9,615 bases of DNA from an uncultured Eubacteriales bacterium (GTDB lineage Bacteria; Bacillota; Clostridia; Eubacteriales; Anaerofustaceae). Below the pieces are notes generated by a model, which ran no database searches, was not told the origin of the DNA, and saw only the letters and a program-made list of their open reading frames with translations. Positions 1-6,764 of this stretch are shown here, one piece after another. Each line of letters starts with the position of its first letter. Position 1 is the first letter of the stretch. Where the stretch lies: positions 1-9,615 of the forward strand of contig CADBPP010000025.1 in assembly GCA_902796565.1 (NCBI GenBank), written 5' to 3'. The translations under genes and the position numbers were made by a program.

Positions 1-890
1 ACAGCGCAGGGGCAGCTGATGACCAGGAAGGTGCACGCACGCAGGATCCAGTCGCCCCAGAGGGCAAAGGCTGAATCATAGTGATGCACTCCGCCTCCGT
101 GCAGGAAAATGAGCACAAGGGGCGGGATGATGGCCAGGGCCAGAGCGGCGTAGCATACGATCGGTGTGTAGAACTTGGCGAACTTTGAGATGAAGTTCTC
201 GCTCTTCGCCTTTCTCGACGCGGCGTTCTCCACCAGATCCAGGATCTTGGAAGCGGTGGATTCATCGAATTCCGTGGTGGTCTCGATCTTGAGAACACCG
301 GTCATGTTGATGCTGCCGGAGAGCACTTCAACGCCGGGAGAAACCTCCACGGGCCTGCTCTCTCCGGTGAGAGCACTGGTATTGAGGGCGCTTACGCCCT
401 CCACGATGACTCCGTCCAGAGGTATCTTTTCACCGGGCTGGACTATGATGATGCTGCCTACCTCCACTTCATCGGGATCGACCTGGGTGAGTTCCCCGTC
501 CACCTCGATGTTGGCGTAGTCAGGACGGATGTCCATTAATTCAGTGATGTTCTGGCGGCTCTTACCCACGGCGTAGCTCTGGAAGAGCTCTCCGACCTGG
601 TAGAGCAGCATGACCGCAACGCCTTCTCCGTATTCTCCCAGGACGATGGCGCCGATGGTGGCCACTGTCATGAGGAAGTTCTCATCGAAGACCTGCTTGT
701 TCATAATGCCCTTGATGGCCTTTCTTACGATGTCATATCCCACCAGAAGATAAGGCACAAGGAACAGAAGGAAAACGCCCCATTCGGGCATCCCGATATC
801 GACGTATCCCTCTGAGATCAGGTATAGCGGAACAAAGAACACGGCCGCGATGATTATGCGCAGCAGAAGATTCTTTTGTTTCTTGTTCAT
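1..890 (-). CDS. Heavy-metal P-type ATPase (Zn/Cd/Co type), N-terminal 296 residues; 3' end beyond window
   Basis: The start is ATG at 888-890, preceded by an AAGGA-type ribosome binding site, and the frame stays open to the window edge. The translation begins MNKKQKNLLLRIII and has hydrophobic segments typical of P1B ATPases. It carries GEYGEGVAVM (about residues 90-99), LMDIRPDYANI, the actuator-domain TGES motif, and ends in the transmembrane metal-site motif CPCA (C293-P-C295). TGES and CPC together identify a P1B ATPase that pumps soft or divalent metals out of the cytoplasm; the sequence around them resembles the CadA/ZntA branch. The DKTGT phosphorylation site and nucleotide domain lie outside the window. 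No N-terminal HMA domain is present; instead, a separate HMA gene lies 42 bp upstream. A His-rich external loop (HGGGVHHYD, about residues 265-273) could help metal release. Zn, Cd, Co and Pb cannot be told apart from this part. The family call is firm. Confidence 0.93.
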   Translation of the reverse strand, partial: MNKKQKNLLLRIIIAAVFFVPLYLISEGYVDIGMPEWGVFLLFLVPYLLVGYDIVRKAIKGIMNKQVFDENFLMTVATIGAIVLGEYGEGVAVMLLYQVGELFQSYAVGKSRQNITELMDIRPDYANIEVDGELTQVDPDEVEVGSIIIVQPGEKIPLDGVIVEGVSALNTSALTGESRPVEVSPGVEVLSGSINMTGVLKIETTTEFDESTASKILDLVENAASRKAKSENFISKFAKFYTPIVCYAALALAIIPPLVLIFLHGGGVHHYDSAFALWGDWILRACTFLVISCPCA

Positions 891-932
891 GTTTTAGCTT
901 TCCTTTTTTTAAATTGATGTCCTGATAAATGA

Positions 933-1151
933 TTATAAAATGATCTCGCAGTCAGGTTCTACCTTCTTGCAGTTGGCAATGACGTTCTCCATTACCTTGT
1001 CCACATCCGCTCCGTCTTCAAATTCTATCTTCATCTTGAGAGTCATGAAGCTGACGGTGCAGTCCTTGACGCCCTCGGTCTTCTTCGCGGCGTCTTCCAT
1101 CATGTTCGCGCAGTTGGCGCAGTCTACTTCGATCTTGTAAGTCTTTTTCAA
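933..1151 (-). CDS. Stand-alone HMA-domain metal-binding protein (72 aa)
   Basis: This is a single heavy-metal-associated domain with the metal site in VDCANCANMMEDA (C11-A-N-C14) and a beta-alpha-beta pattern through KKTEGVKDCTVSFMTLKMKIEF. Three further cysteines (C31, C61, C68) are unusual for a small copper-type chaperone. The open frame extends upstream to ATG 1187, but I place the start at TTG 1149-1151: a perfect GGAGG lies at 1160-1164, exactly 8 nt from it, and the ATG starts at 1187 and 1172 lack a good site. It ends 42 bp before the P-type ATPase gene, on the same strand. The DCANCA motif is typical of N-terminal domains of Zn/Cd/Pb ATPases, so this is probably the ATPase's metal-binding domain carried as a separate protein that delivers or senses metal in the cytoplasm. 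Family confident; metal and partner inferred. Confidence 0.85.
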   Translation of the reverse strand: MKKTYKIEVDCANCANMMEDAAKKTEGVKDCTVSFMTLKMKIEFEDGADVDKVMENVIANCKKVEPDCEIIL

Positions 1152-1182
1152 TAGATTATCCTCCGTTTTCATTAAATGGCCG

Positions 1183-1207
1183 CCCATGGCATAAGGTATG
1201 CCATGGG
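1183..1207. promoter_or_regulatory. Perfect 25-bp palindrome, candidate operator
   Basis: CCCATGGCATA is followed by AGG and then its exact reverse complement TATGCCATGGG (11-3-11). It lies 31 bp upstream of the TTG start of the HMA gene and just downstream of a candidate promoter. No T-run follows on either strand, so it does not look like a terminator. A binding site for a metal-responsive dimeric repressor (ArsR/SmtB- or CopY-like) is a reasonable guess; an mRNA 5' hairpin is the alternative. Confidence 0.5.
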
Positions 1208-1219
1208 TAACCGTTTGCG

Positions 1220-1247
1220 CATATATCTTATCACAGATACATGTACA
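1220..1247 (-). promoter_or_regulatory. Weak candidate promoter for the HMA / P-type ATPase genes
   Basis: Reading the minus strand, TGTACA (1242-1247) and TATATG (1220-1225) are separated by 16 bp. Transcription from it would start just before the palindrome at 1183-1207. Matches to consensus are partial. Readthrough from the upstream transporter operon, for which I see no clear terminator, is the alternative. Confidence 0.3.
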
Positions 1248-1293
1248 TTAAAAGCTGTGCAGGAGTTATATAAAAACTCTTTTTTGCAGGATA

Positions 1294-2862
1294 TTACTTG
1301 GCGGGCGTGATCTCGTTGGTGATCCAGTAATAGTCTGCGGTGTGGATCTTAACGTTGTCGATGGAGGTGTTGGATTCCATGGAGCTGTTGTAGTATCCAT
1401 GTACCAGCAGCGCAGCATCGTCAATGAGGATCTGCTGCATTCTCTCGATTATCTTTGCGCGCTCAGCTTCATCGAAGGTGGTGGCGAGCTTCTCATAGAG
1501 TTCGTCGTACTCAGCGTTCTTGTAGCCGTTCCAGTTGCCGTTGGCGTCTGTTCCGACATATCCGGAATACCAGTTGGCAAGATACTCGGTAGGATCGCCG
1601 GTACCCACTGTGGTCCAGTTGTTTCCTGCGAGGTCGAACTCACCGTTGACCATGTTGTTCCAGAGTGAATCGGAGTCGATGACCTTGAGGTCGATGTCGA
1701 TACCGATCTCCTTGAGGCTGACCATGATGCCGTCTGCGAAGTCTGCAAGACCTCTGTTGGTGTAGGTCAGGTACAGCAGCTTGATGTTCTTTCCGTCCTT
1801 TTCACGGATGCCGTCTCCGTCGGTGTCGACATAACCGGCTTCGTCGAGGATCCTGTTTGCCTCAGCGACATCGTAGGGATCGACGTCGACGAGGTTCTCA
1901 TAGCCGTATGCCAGTCCGGAAGGCAGGCAGGAATATCCGGGTGTGTAAAGGCCGCCGAGGGTGACGTTGCAGAGCGTGTCGTCATCAAGAGCCTTGAGGA
2001 TCGCGTGACGGAGAACGGGGTCTGCGAGGATTCCGTTGTGGTTCATGTATGCGAAACCGCAGCGGACGCCCTGAGCGATGGAAACGTTGTAGTTCTTGTC
2101 TTCCTTGAACATCTTCAGATCAGCTGCTGAAGTGATGTTCTCGACCAGGTCGACGTCTCCGCTCTGAAGAGCCATGGTCTTTGCGCCGGCATCTCCGAGG
2201 TAGTAGATCTCGAGCTTGTCGAAGGGAACTTCTCCGTTCCAGTAATATTCGTTGCGTACGAGGGTCGCGGATACCTTTGCCTCATAATTCACGAGGGCAT
2301 AGGGGCCTGTTCCGATGGGATGCTCATCCCAGTCGAAATCGCCTGTGGTATCCAGGATAGCGAATATGGGGTATGCCAGGTTCTTTCTGAGGTCGACCTG
2401 GGGAGCCTTCAGGACGATGGTGACCGTACGGGCGGCGTCATCGGCTGTCATGGACTCATAATCCATGTACTTCCTGGGACGGCTGGTTCCGGTCTCGTTG
2501 TTGTAGACGTTCTCGATGCTGGCGACTACCAGTGAAGGTGTAACATCGGTCCCGTTGCTGAACTTGAGTCCGTCACGGATATGTAATACCCATGTGATGT
2601 TGTCTTCTGTGGTGCAGTCATCGCACAGAGCGTACTGAATGGTCATGCTGTCATCGAACTTGAACAGGCACTCGCTCAGGCCCATACGCATGACGTCCCA
2701 TGCAGCGTTGGTCTCGTCGCCGGGATCCAGCGTGCTGGCATAGCAGAAGCATCCGAATTTGAGAACTTTTTCGGAGCCGTCATCTCCCTTTCCTCCGCCG
2801 CAGCCGGTAAGCAGGCATACAGCGAGCAGTACGGAAAGGATGACACAAAGTGTCTTCTTCAT
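1294..2862 (-). CDS. Peptide/nickel-type ABC transporter substrate-binding lipoprotein (SBP_bac_5, 522 aa)
   Basis: This is the extracytoplasmic binding protein of the transporter encoded upstream. A lipoprotein signal peptide (MKKTLCVILSVLLAVCLLTGC) has lipobox L18-T-G-C21, followed by a Gly-rich linker. The mature part has the SBP_bac_5 (Dpp/Opp/Nik family) layout: WVLHIRDGLKFSNGTDVTPS (residues 91-110), YPIFAIL, HPIGTGPYAL (181-190), GDVDLVENI, DPVLRHAILKALD, and a C-terminal helix region with YDELYEKLATTFDEAERAKI. Residues 346-351 (DTDGDG, inside YVDTDGDGIREKDGK) form an EF-hand-like Ca-binding-type loop, which is common in clostridial members. Start ATG 2860-2862 has GGAGA about 8 nt upstream. 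It is last in the operon, 89 bp after the preceding lipoprotein gene, and is often the most expressed component in such systems. Fold and role are firm. The ligand (peptide, nickel, cobalt chelate or other) cannot be read from the sequence; the riboswitch suggests a B12-linked ligand. Confidence 0.93.
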   Translation of the reverse strand: MKKTLCVILSVLLAVCLLTGCGGGKGDDGSEKVLKFGCFCYASTLDPGDETNAAWDVMRMGLSECLFKFDDSMTIQYALCDDCTTEDNITWVLHIRDGLKFSNGTDVTPSLVVASIENVYNNETGTSRPRKYMDYESMTADDAARTVTIVLKAPQVDLRKNLAYPIFAILDTTGDFDWDEHPIGTGPYALVNYEAKVSATLVRNEYYWNGEVPFDKLEIYYLGDAGAKTMALQSGDVDLVENITSAADLKMFKEDKNYNVSIAQGVRCGFAYMNHNGILADPVLRHAILKALDDDTLCNVTLGGLYTPGYSCLPSGLAYGYENLVDVDPYDVAEANRILDEAGYVDTDGDGIREKDGKNIKLLYLTYTNRGLADFADGIMVSLKEIGIDIDLKVIDSDSLWNNMVNGEFDLAGNNWTTVGTGDPTEYLANWYSGYVGTDANGNWNGYKNAEYDELYEKLATTFDEAERAKIIERMQQILIDDAALLVHGYYNSSMESNTSIDNVKIHTADYYWITNEITPAK

Positions 2863-2951
2863 AAAAATTTTCTCCTTAAAAATAATTTTTATATTTATAT
2901 CGGGCCGTTCCGCTTCCGTCCCGGTATAAGCTTGGGTGTTTTGAACGCGCT

Positions 2952-4160
2952 CTACAGCCAGGTGTGCTCCGTCAGGTCGCGGAAGTTCTCAAAGGTGGCG
3001 TCCTTGTTGTACTCCACCATGACTTCCATCAGGGCCTTGGTGCTGTAGATGTTGTCATAGATGTTTATGCTGCGGCTGTAGAGATCGTTGTAGGTCTCGG
3101 CACTGGTGGCGATCCAGAAATCCTGATACAGCCTGAAGGGTCTTCCCTCGGGCTTGAGGAAGTCCGCGTGGCCCGTGCATGCGTTGTACATCGCAGCGAA
3201 GGAGGGTCCCACCGTGGCGGAGAACTTTCCTATAACGATGTCGATCACGGGATTGCCGTACTCGTCGAGCTGATTGAACCATTCGTAGTTCGGCTCGGTG
3301 AAGGAATCCACCACGCCGATGCGGATGTTCTGTCCCTGGGCCTTTTCCGCCTCGATGACATCGGGAATGACCAGGTTGAGGGACAGCGCCCCCAGGATCA
3401 CGTCATAGTGGTTGTCCGCTATGAGTTTCCGAAGGGCCTCCAGGTTCTCTCCTCTCAGATATCCCGGGAAGATGGTTATGCTCACATTGCTCCTTCCCGT
3501 CTCGACCTGAGTCACCTCGGTGATGGAAGCCAGGTCATAGACCTCATCCGGGAGCTTTAGATTGTATGTGCCCTTGATCATGTCGAGCATTCCGAGAACT
3601 CGGTCGACGTGCATCTGGTTGCCCACGCTGATGCCTCCCGCGATGATCAGGTAGTTCGTGGCGGACGTGGCAACGGCGTTGGTCAGGTATCCGGCCATGA
3701 CCTTGCCGGCCTGGTACTCCATACCCGAGGAAGGTCCGATGATGCCGAGAAAACTCTCATGGGCGCAAGCTTTGTCGAACATGCCGCTGCTGATGCTGCC
3801 GGAGCCCCTGACATAGTACATGCCAAGTTCGTCCGTAACGGCCAGGACCTGATCCAGGTCGGTACTGAGGAACGAGATGATCCCCGGTACGCCCTGTTCA
3901 TGGAGCTGGCGGATGAATGCTATCTCGTCTTCGGTCTCGGTGATGGATGAGGAGTAGATGAAACTCACATCGAACGCGGGGCCGAGATATTCCTCAAAGT
4001 ACTTGCGGAACGAAAGGACCTCCGCGTCCTCCGTATTGTATACGGAAACGCCGAAAACCAGTTCCTTCTTCGCGGGTGCCTGTGACGAAGAACAGCCCGC
4101 GATCACCGCGACCGCCAGGATGATCACCAGCAGGAAAGCGATTAGTCTGTTTTTTTTCAT
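2952..4160 (-). CDS. Lipoprotein with type 1 periplasmic-binding (sugar-type) fold, 402 aa
   Basis: The translated frame extends to 4196, but the start is ATG 4158-4160, preceded by AGGAGG about 4-5 nt upstream and overlapping the stop of the upstream ATPase gene as ATGA (translational coupling). The signal peptide MKKNRLIAFLLVIILAVAVIAGC has lipobox I20-A-G-C23, so it is a surface lipoprotein. The mature part (ELVFGVSVYNTEDAEV, then EDEIAFIRQLHEQGVPGIISF, FLGIIGPSSGMEYQAGKVMAGYL, NYLIIAGG, DVILGALSLNLVIPDVIEAEK, IRIGVVDSF) alternates strands and helices like RbsB/Peripla_BP_4 proteins. Those normally serve sugar or small-molecule importers of another ABC class, not Dpp-type transporters. It lies between the second ATPase and the SBP_bac_5 protein, so it may be a second binding protein, a ligand scavenger or a sensor. 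The fold assignment rests on pattern only and similarity is distant; ligand unknown. Confidence 0.72.
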   Translation of the reverse strand: MKKNRLIAFLLVIILAVAVIAGCSSSQAPAKKELVFGVSVYNTEDAEVLSFRKYFEEYLGPAFDVSFIYSSSITETEDEIAFIRQLHEQGVPGIISFLSTDLDQVLAVTDELGMYYVRGSGSISSGMFDKACAHESFLGIIGPSSGMEYQAGKVMAGYLTNAVATSATNYLIIAGGISVGNQMHVDRVLGMLDMIKGTYNLKLPDEVYDLASITEVTQVETGRSNVSITIFPGYLRGENLEALRKLIADNHYDVILGALSLNLVIPDVIEAEKAQGQNIRIGVVDSFTEPNYEWFNQLDEYGNPVIDIVIGKFSATVGPSFAAMYNACTGHADFLKPEGRPFRLYQDFWIATSAETYNDLYSRSINIYDNIYSTKALMEVMVEYNKDATFENFRDLTEHTWL

Positions 4161-5134
4161 TTGTCCTCCTTTTCTGCCTTTGTGTACAGGTGGCATGCCA
4201 CCTCATGGCCGTCGGCCATCTTGATGAGCTGAGGATTCTCCTTCTTGCATATCTCCATGCACTGGTCGCAGCGGTCCTGGAAGGGACAGCCGACGGGCAC
4301 ATCCAGAGGAGACGGGATCTCGCTCTCTATGCTGTCGATCTTCTTGGAGAAATCCATGTTCAGATCGAAAATGGCGCCTAAAAGGGCTTTGGTGTAGGGA
4401 TGCAGTGCTCCGTCCTTTATCCTGTCGGAAGGAAGGATCTCAACGATGTTGCCGAGGTACATGACAGCAGCCCTGTGGGACATCTGGCTCACCAGTGCCA
4501 TGTCATGGCAGATGAAGCCTATGGCGATGTTGTGCTCCTTCTGAAGCTTGACCAGAAGCTCGATGACGGTCTTCTGGACGCTGACGTCCAGGGCGCTGGT
4601 GGCTTCGTCGCACATCACGATATCCGGCTCTATGGCCAGGGCCCTGGCGATACCGACTCTCTGGCGCTGTCCGCCGCTCATGTTGTGGGGATAGCGGTCC
4701 GCGAAATCACCGGGCAGTTCCACCATCTCCAGAAGCTGTCTGGCTCTCGTGTCCACCTCGCTCTTTTTGATCATGCCGAAGTTGAGAAGGGGCTCGCACA
4801 GGATATCCTTTATCTTCATCTTCGGATTGAACGCCAGGGCGGGATCCTGGAAGACCATCTGTATGTGACGGCGGTGCTGTCTTAAGGCTTCTCCCTTCAG
4901 ATGGGCTATGTTCTGGCCGAGGCATATGATCTCTCCCTCGCTGGGAGTATCCAGGGAAAGGAGCATCCTCATAAGTGTGGACTTTCCGCAGCCTGACTCG
5001 CCGACTATGCACAGGGTCTCCCCGCGGTACAGTTCAAGGTTTATGTTGTTGTTCGCCAGCAGGAAACGTCCGCCCGAAGCCGGGAAACGGCGGGTGACGT
5101 TTTTGACGCTAAGGACAAGTTCTCTCTCAGACAT
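4157..5134 (-). CDS. Peptide/nickel-type ABC transporter ATP-binding protein, DppF/OppF-like (325 aa)
   Basis: This is one of two ATPase subunits that drive import by hydrolysing ATP on the cytoplasmic face. All ABC motifs are present: Walker A GESGCGKST (45-53), Q-loop Q96 in MVFQDP, signature MSGGQRQ (152-158), Walker B IVMCDE (172-177) and switch H210. The C-terminal oligopeptide-transporter extension is complete: HPYTKALLGAIF (245-256), then CPFQDRC...C...C. Cysteines C283, C289, C296 and C314 have the spacing (x5, x6, x17) of the [4Fe-4S]-binding tail known in DppD/OppD-type subunits; C292 is extra. Start ATG 5132-5134 has GGAGGG 8 nt upstream. It overlaps the previous ATPase gene by 8 nt and the next gene by 4 nt, so the genes are translated as a coupled unit. 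Family and role are certain; substrate is not. Confidence 0.96.
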   Translation of the reverse strand: MSERELVLSVKNVTRRFPASGGRFLLANNNINLELYRGETLCIVGESGCGKSTLMRMLLSLDTPSEGEIICLGQNIAHLKGEALRQHRRHIQMVFQDPALAFNPKMKIKDILCEPLLNFGMIKKSEVDTRARQLLEMVELPGDFADRYPHNMSGGQRQRVGIARALAIEPDIVMCDEATSALDVSVQKTVIELLVKLQKEHNIAIGFICHDMALVSQMSHRAAVMYLGNIVEILPSDRIKDGALHPYTKALLGAIFDLNMDFSKKIDSIESEIPSPLDVPVGCPFQDRCDQCMEICKKENPQLIKMADGHEVACHLYTKAEKEDK

Positions 5135-5918
5135 AACGCAATCCCTCCAGTGTAGGTACCGAATTCATAAGGTTGCGGGTATAGGGATCCTGTGAATGGT
5201 GCAGGATATGATCCCTGTCGCCGCTGTCCACGACTTTTCCGTGCTGCATCACTATTATCTTGTCTCCCATGTACGCGGCGACGCCGATGTTGTGGGTGAC
5301 TATGATGATCGCGGTGCCGAATTCGTCCCTGAGCTCCATCATCTGCCTGACGATCTGCGCCTGGGTGGTGACGTCCAGGGCGCTGGTGGGTTCGTCCGCC
5401 AGAAGAAGCTTGGGGTTGAAGGTCATGGCCATGGCGATACCGACCCTCTGGCGCATACCGCCGGAGAGCTGGAAGGGATAGCTGTTCATCACGTTGTCCG
5501 CGCTGGGCAGCCTCATCCTGGTGAGCATGTCGCAGGCCATGTCCCATGCCTCCTGCTTGGTGCATTCCTTGTGGAGGCGTATGTAGTCGACGTACTGTCC
5601 GCCGATCTTTCTGATTGGATTGATCATGGCTCCGGAATCCTGGAAGATCATGGATATCTGGCTACCTCTCAGGCTCTGCCACTGCTTCACGTCGTATGAC
5701 AGAAGGCTGGTGCCGTTGAAGACTATGTCTCCCTCCGAGACCTTTCCTCCGCCGGGCAGAAGGCCCAGGACGGCGCGGATGACCGTGGTCTTTCCGCTTC
5801 CGGATTCACCGACTATCGAAACGATGTCGCCCTCGTTCATGCTGAGGGAAACATGCTCGACGGTGGGCTTGGGGTTATTTCCGTAGGTTATCGAAATATC
5901 TTTTATATCAAGTAACAT
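5127..5918 (-). CDS. Peptide/nickel-type ABC transporter ATP-binding protein, short DppD/NikD-like (263 aa)
   Basis: This is the second ATPase of the importer. The frame can be read from GTG 5927, but that codon overlaps the ribosome binding site AGGAGG (5927-5932), so I choose ATG 5916-5918, 8 nt from the site; the protein starts MLLDIKDISITYG. Motifs: Walker A GESGSGKTT (37-45), Q93 in MIFQDSGAMINP, signature LSGGMRQ (151-157), Walker B LLLADE (171-176), H209. It ends soon after QDPYTRNLMNSVPTLEG and lacks the cysteine-bearing C-terminal extension of its partner, so its size matches NikD-type subunits rather than full-length DppD (about 320-330 aa). It follows the permease gene by 15 bp and overlaps the next ATPase gene by 8 bp. 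Assignment firm. Confidence 0.95.
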   Translation of the reverse strand: MLLDIKDISITYGNNPKPTVEHVSLSMNEGDIVSIVGESGSGKTTVIRAVLGLLPGGGKVSEGDIVFNGTSLLSYDVKQWQSLRGSQISMIFQDSGAMINPIRKIGGQYVDYIRLHKECTKQEAWDMACDMLTRMRLPSADNVMNSYPFQLSGGMRQRVGIAMAMTFNPKLLLADEPTSALDVTTQAQIVRQMMELRDEFGTAIIIVTHNIGVAAYMGDKIIVMQHGKVVDSGDRDHILHHSQDPYTRNLMNSVPTLEGLRYV

Positions 5919-5933
5919 CTGCTCCACCTCCTG

Positions 5934-6761
5934 TCATTCCTGTCTGACGTCCAGGACATCCCTGAGACTGTCGCCGAGAAGGTTGAAGATGACCACGATG
6001 ACCAGGATCGCGAGACCCGGGAAGATCATCAGCCAGGGGGCGTGCTGCATCCAGGCCCTTCCTTCGTTCAGCATGTATCCCAGCTCAGGCATTGGGGGCT
6101 GAGCTCCGAATCCCAGGAACGAGAGTCCGGCCAGCTCCAGCATCATTCCGCCGATATCGGTGGCAGCTGTGATGACCATGGTGGGCAGGATGTTCGGGAG
6201 CATGTACTTTCTGAGGATGTAGGGGACCTTGGAACCGGTGACCACCGCCGCGGACACGTAATCCACATGGCGGACCTTGAGCACGAGGCTGCGGGCCATC
6301 CTGGCGTACTTTGTCCATGAAACTATGGAGATGGCTATGATGGCGTTCTTGATGCTGGCCCCCAGTATACCGGCCACCGCTATGGCCAGTACCATGCCCG
6401 GGAAGGCGATCATCATGTCCGACATCCTCATTATCACAGCGTCGACCCATCCTCCGAAGTATCCGGAGAGTATGCCCATGAGGCTTCCGAACACCAGGAT
6501 TATGACCACCACCGTGAAGGCTGACACCATCGAGATGCGGCTGCCGTAGAGGACTCTTGAGAAGATGTCGCGGCCGAGCTTGTCGGTGCCGAACCAGTGC
6601 TCGGCGCTGGGTTTCTGCAAAGCTCCCGTAAGATCGGCTGCATAGGGATCATAGGGGGCGATGAGCGGTGTCAGCAATGCCACCAGGACGATCAGCAGGG
6701 CAAGGGAGGCGAACAGCACGAACAGCTTGTTCTTTTTAACGAATGCTTTGAATTTTTCCAT
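5934..6761 (-). CDS. Peptide/nickel-type ABC transporter permease, DppC/OppC-like (275 aa)
   Basis: This is an inner-membrane channel subunit. It has an N-terminal cytoplasmic stretch and a first membrane helix (about 12-35), then LIAPYDPY and HWFGTDKLGRDIFSRVLYGSRISM (about 55-78), the signature of DppC/NikC permeases. The EAA-like coupling loop is AAVVTGSKVPYILRKYMLPN (171-190), where the ATPases dock. It is followed by LSFLGFGAQPPMPELGYML (213-231) and a C-terminal NLLGDSLRDVLDVR, both conserved in the family. Start ATG 6759-6761 has AAGGAG about 7 nt upstream, overlapping the end of the previous gene, from which it is separated by 3 bp. Length is usual for the family. Certain as to family. 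Confidence 0.96.
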   Translation of the reverse strand: MEKFKAFVKKNKLFVLFASLALLIVLVALLTPLIAPYDPYAADLTGALQKPSAEHWFGTDKLGRDIFSRVLYGSRISMVSAFTVVVIILVFGSLMGILSGYFGGWVDAVIMRMSDMMIAFPGMVLAIAVAGILGASIKNAIIAISIVSWTKYARMARSLVLKVRHVDYVSAAVVTGSKVPYILRKYMLPNILPTMVITAATDIGGMMLELAGLSFLGFGAQPPMPELGYMLNEGRAWMQHAPWLMIFPGLAILVIVVIFNLLGDSLRDVLDVRQE

Positions 6762-6764
6762 GTC

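Noticed and set aside
1152..1187. ATG 1187 or ATG 1172 as start of the HMA gene
   Set aside because: Neither has a good ribosome binding site. The ATG at 1187 lies in the palindrome, while TTG 1151 has a perfect GGAGG 8 nt upstream and begins the conserved domain.
1261..1285. Plus-strand hairpin AGGAGTT/AACTCTT with a following T-run, terminator-like
   Set aside because: It would terminate only plus-strand transcription and no plus-strand gene ends there. In the minus direction no T-run follows the stem, which is AT-rich and weak, so it is not a good end for the transporter operon.
2897..2927. Inverted repeat ATATCGGG/CCCGGTAT in the gap between the two lipoprotein genes
   Set aside because: One mismatch, a 15-nt loop and no T-run in the proper position. 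It may be an mRNA-stabilising or processing hairpin but the signal is too weak to annotate.
2964..3560. Long plus-strand open frame (198 aa) opposite the type 1 binding lipoprotein
   Set aside because: It is a shadow of the real minus-strand gene. It has no ribosome binding site or recognisable domain, and the minus frame has a signal peptide, lipobox and operon coupling.
5919..5927. GTG start for the first ATPase gene
   Set aside because: The GTG overlaps the AGGAGG ribosome binding site, which is correctly spaced for the ATG at 5916-5918.
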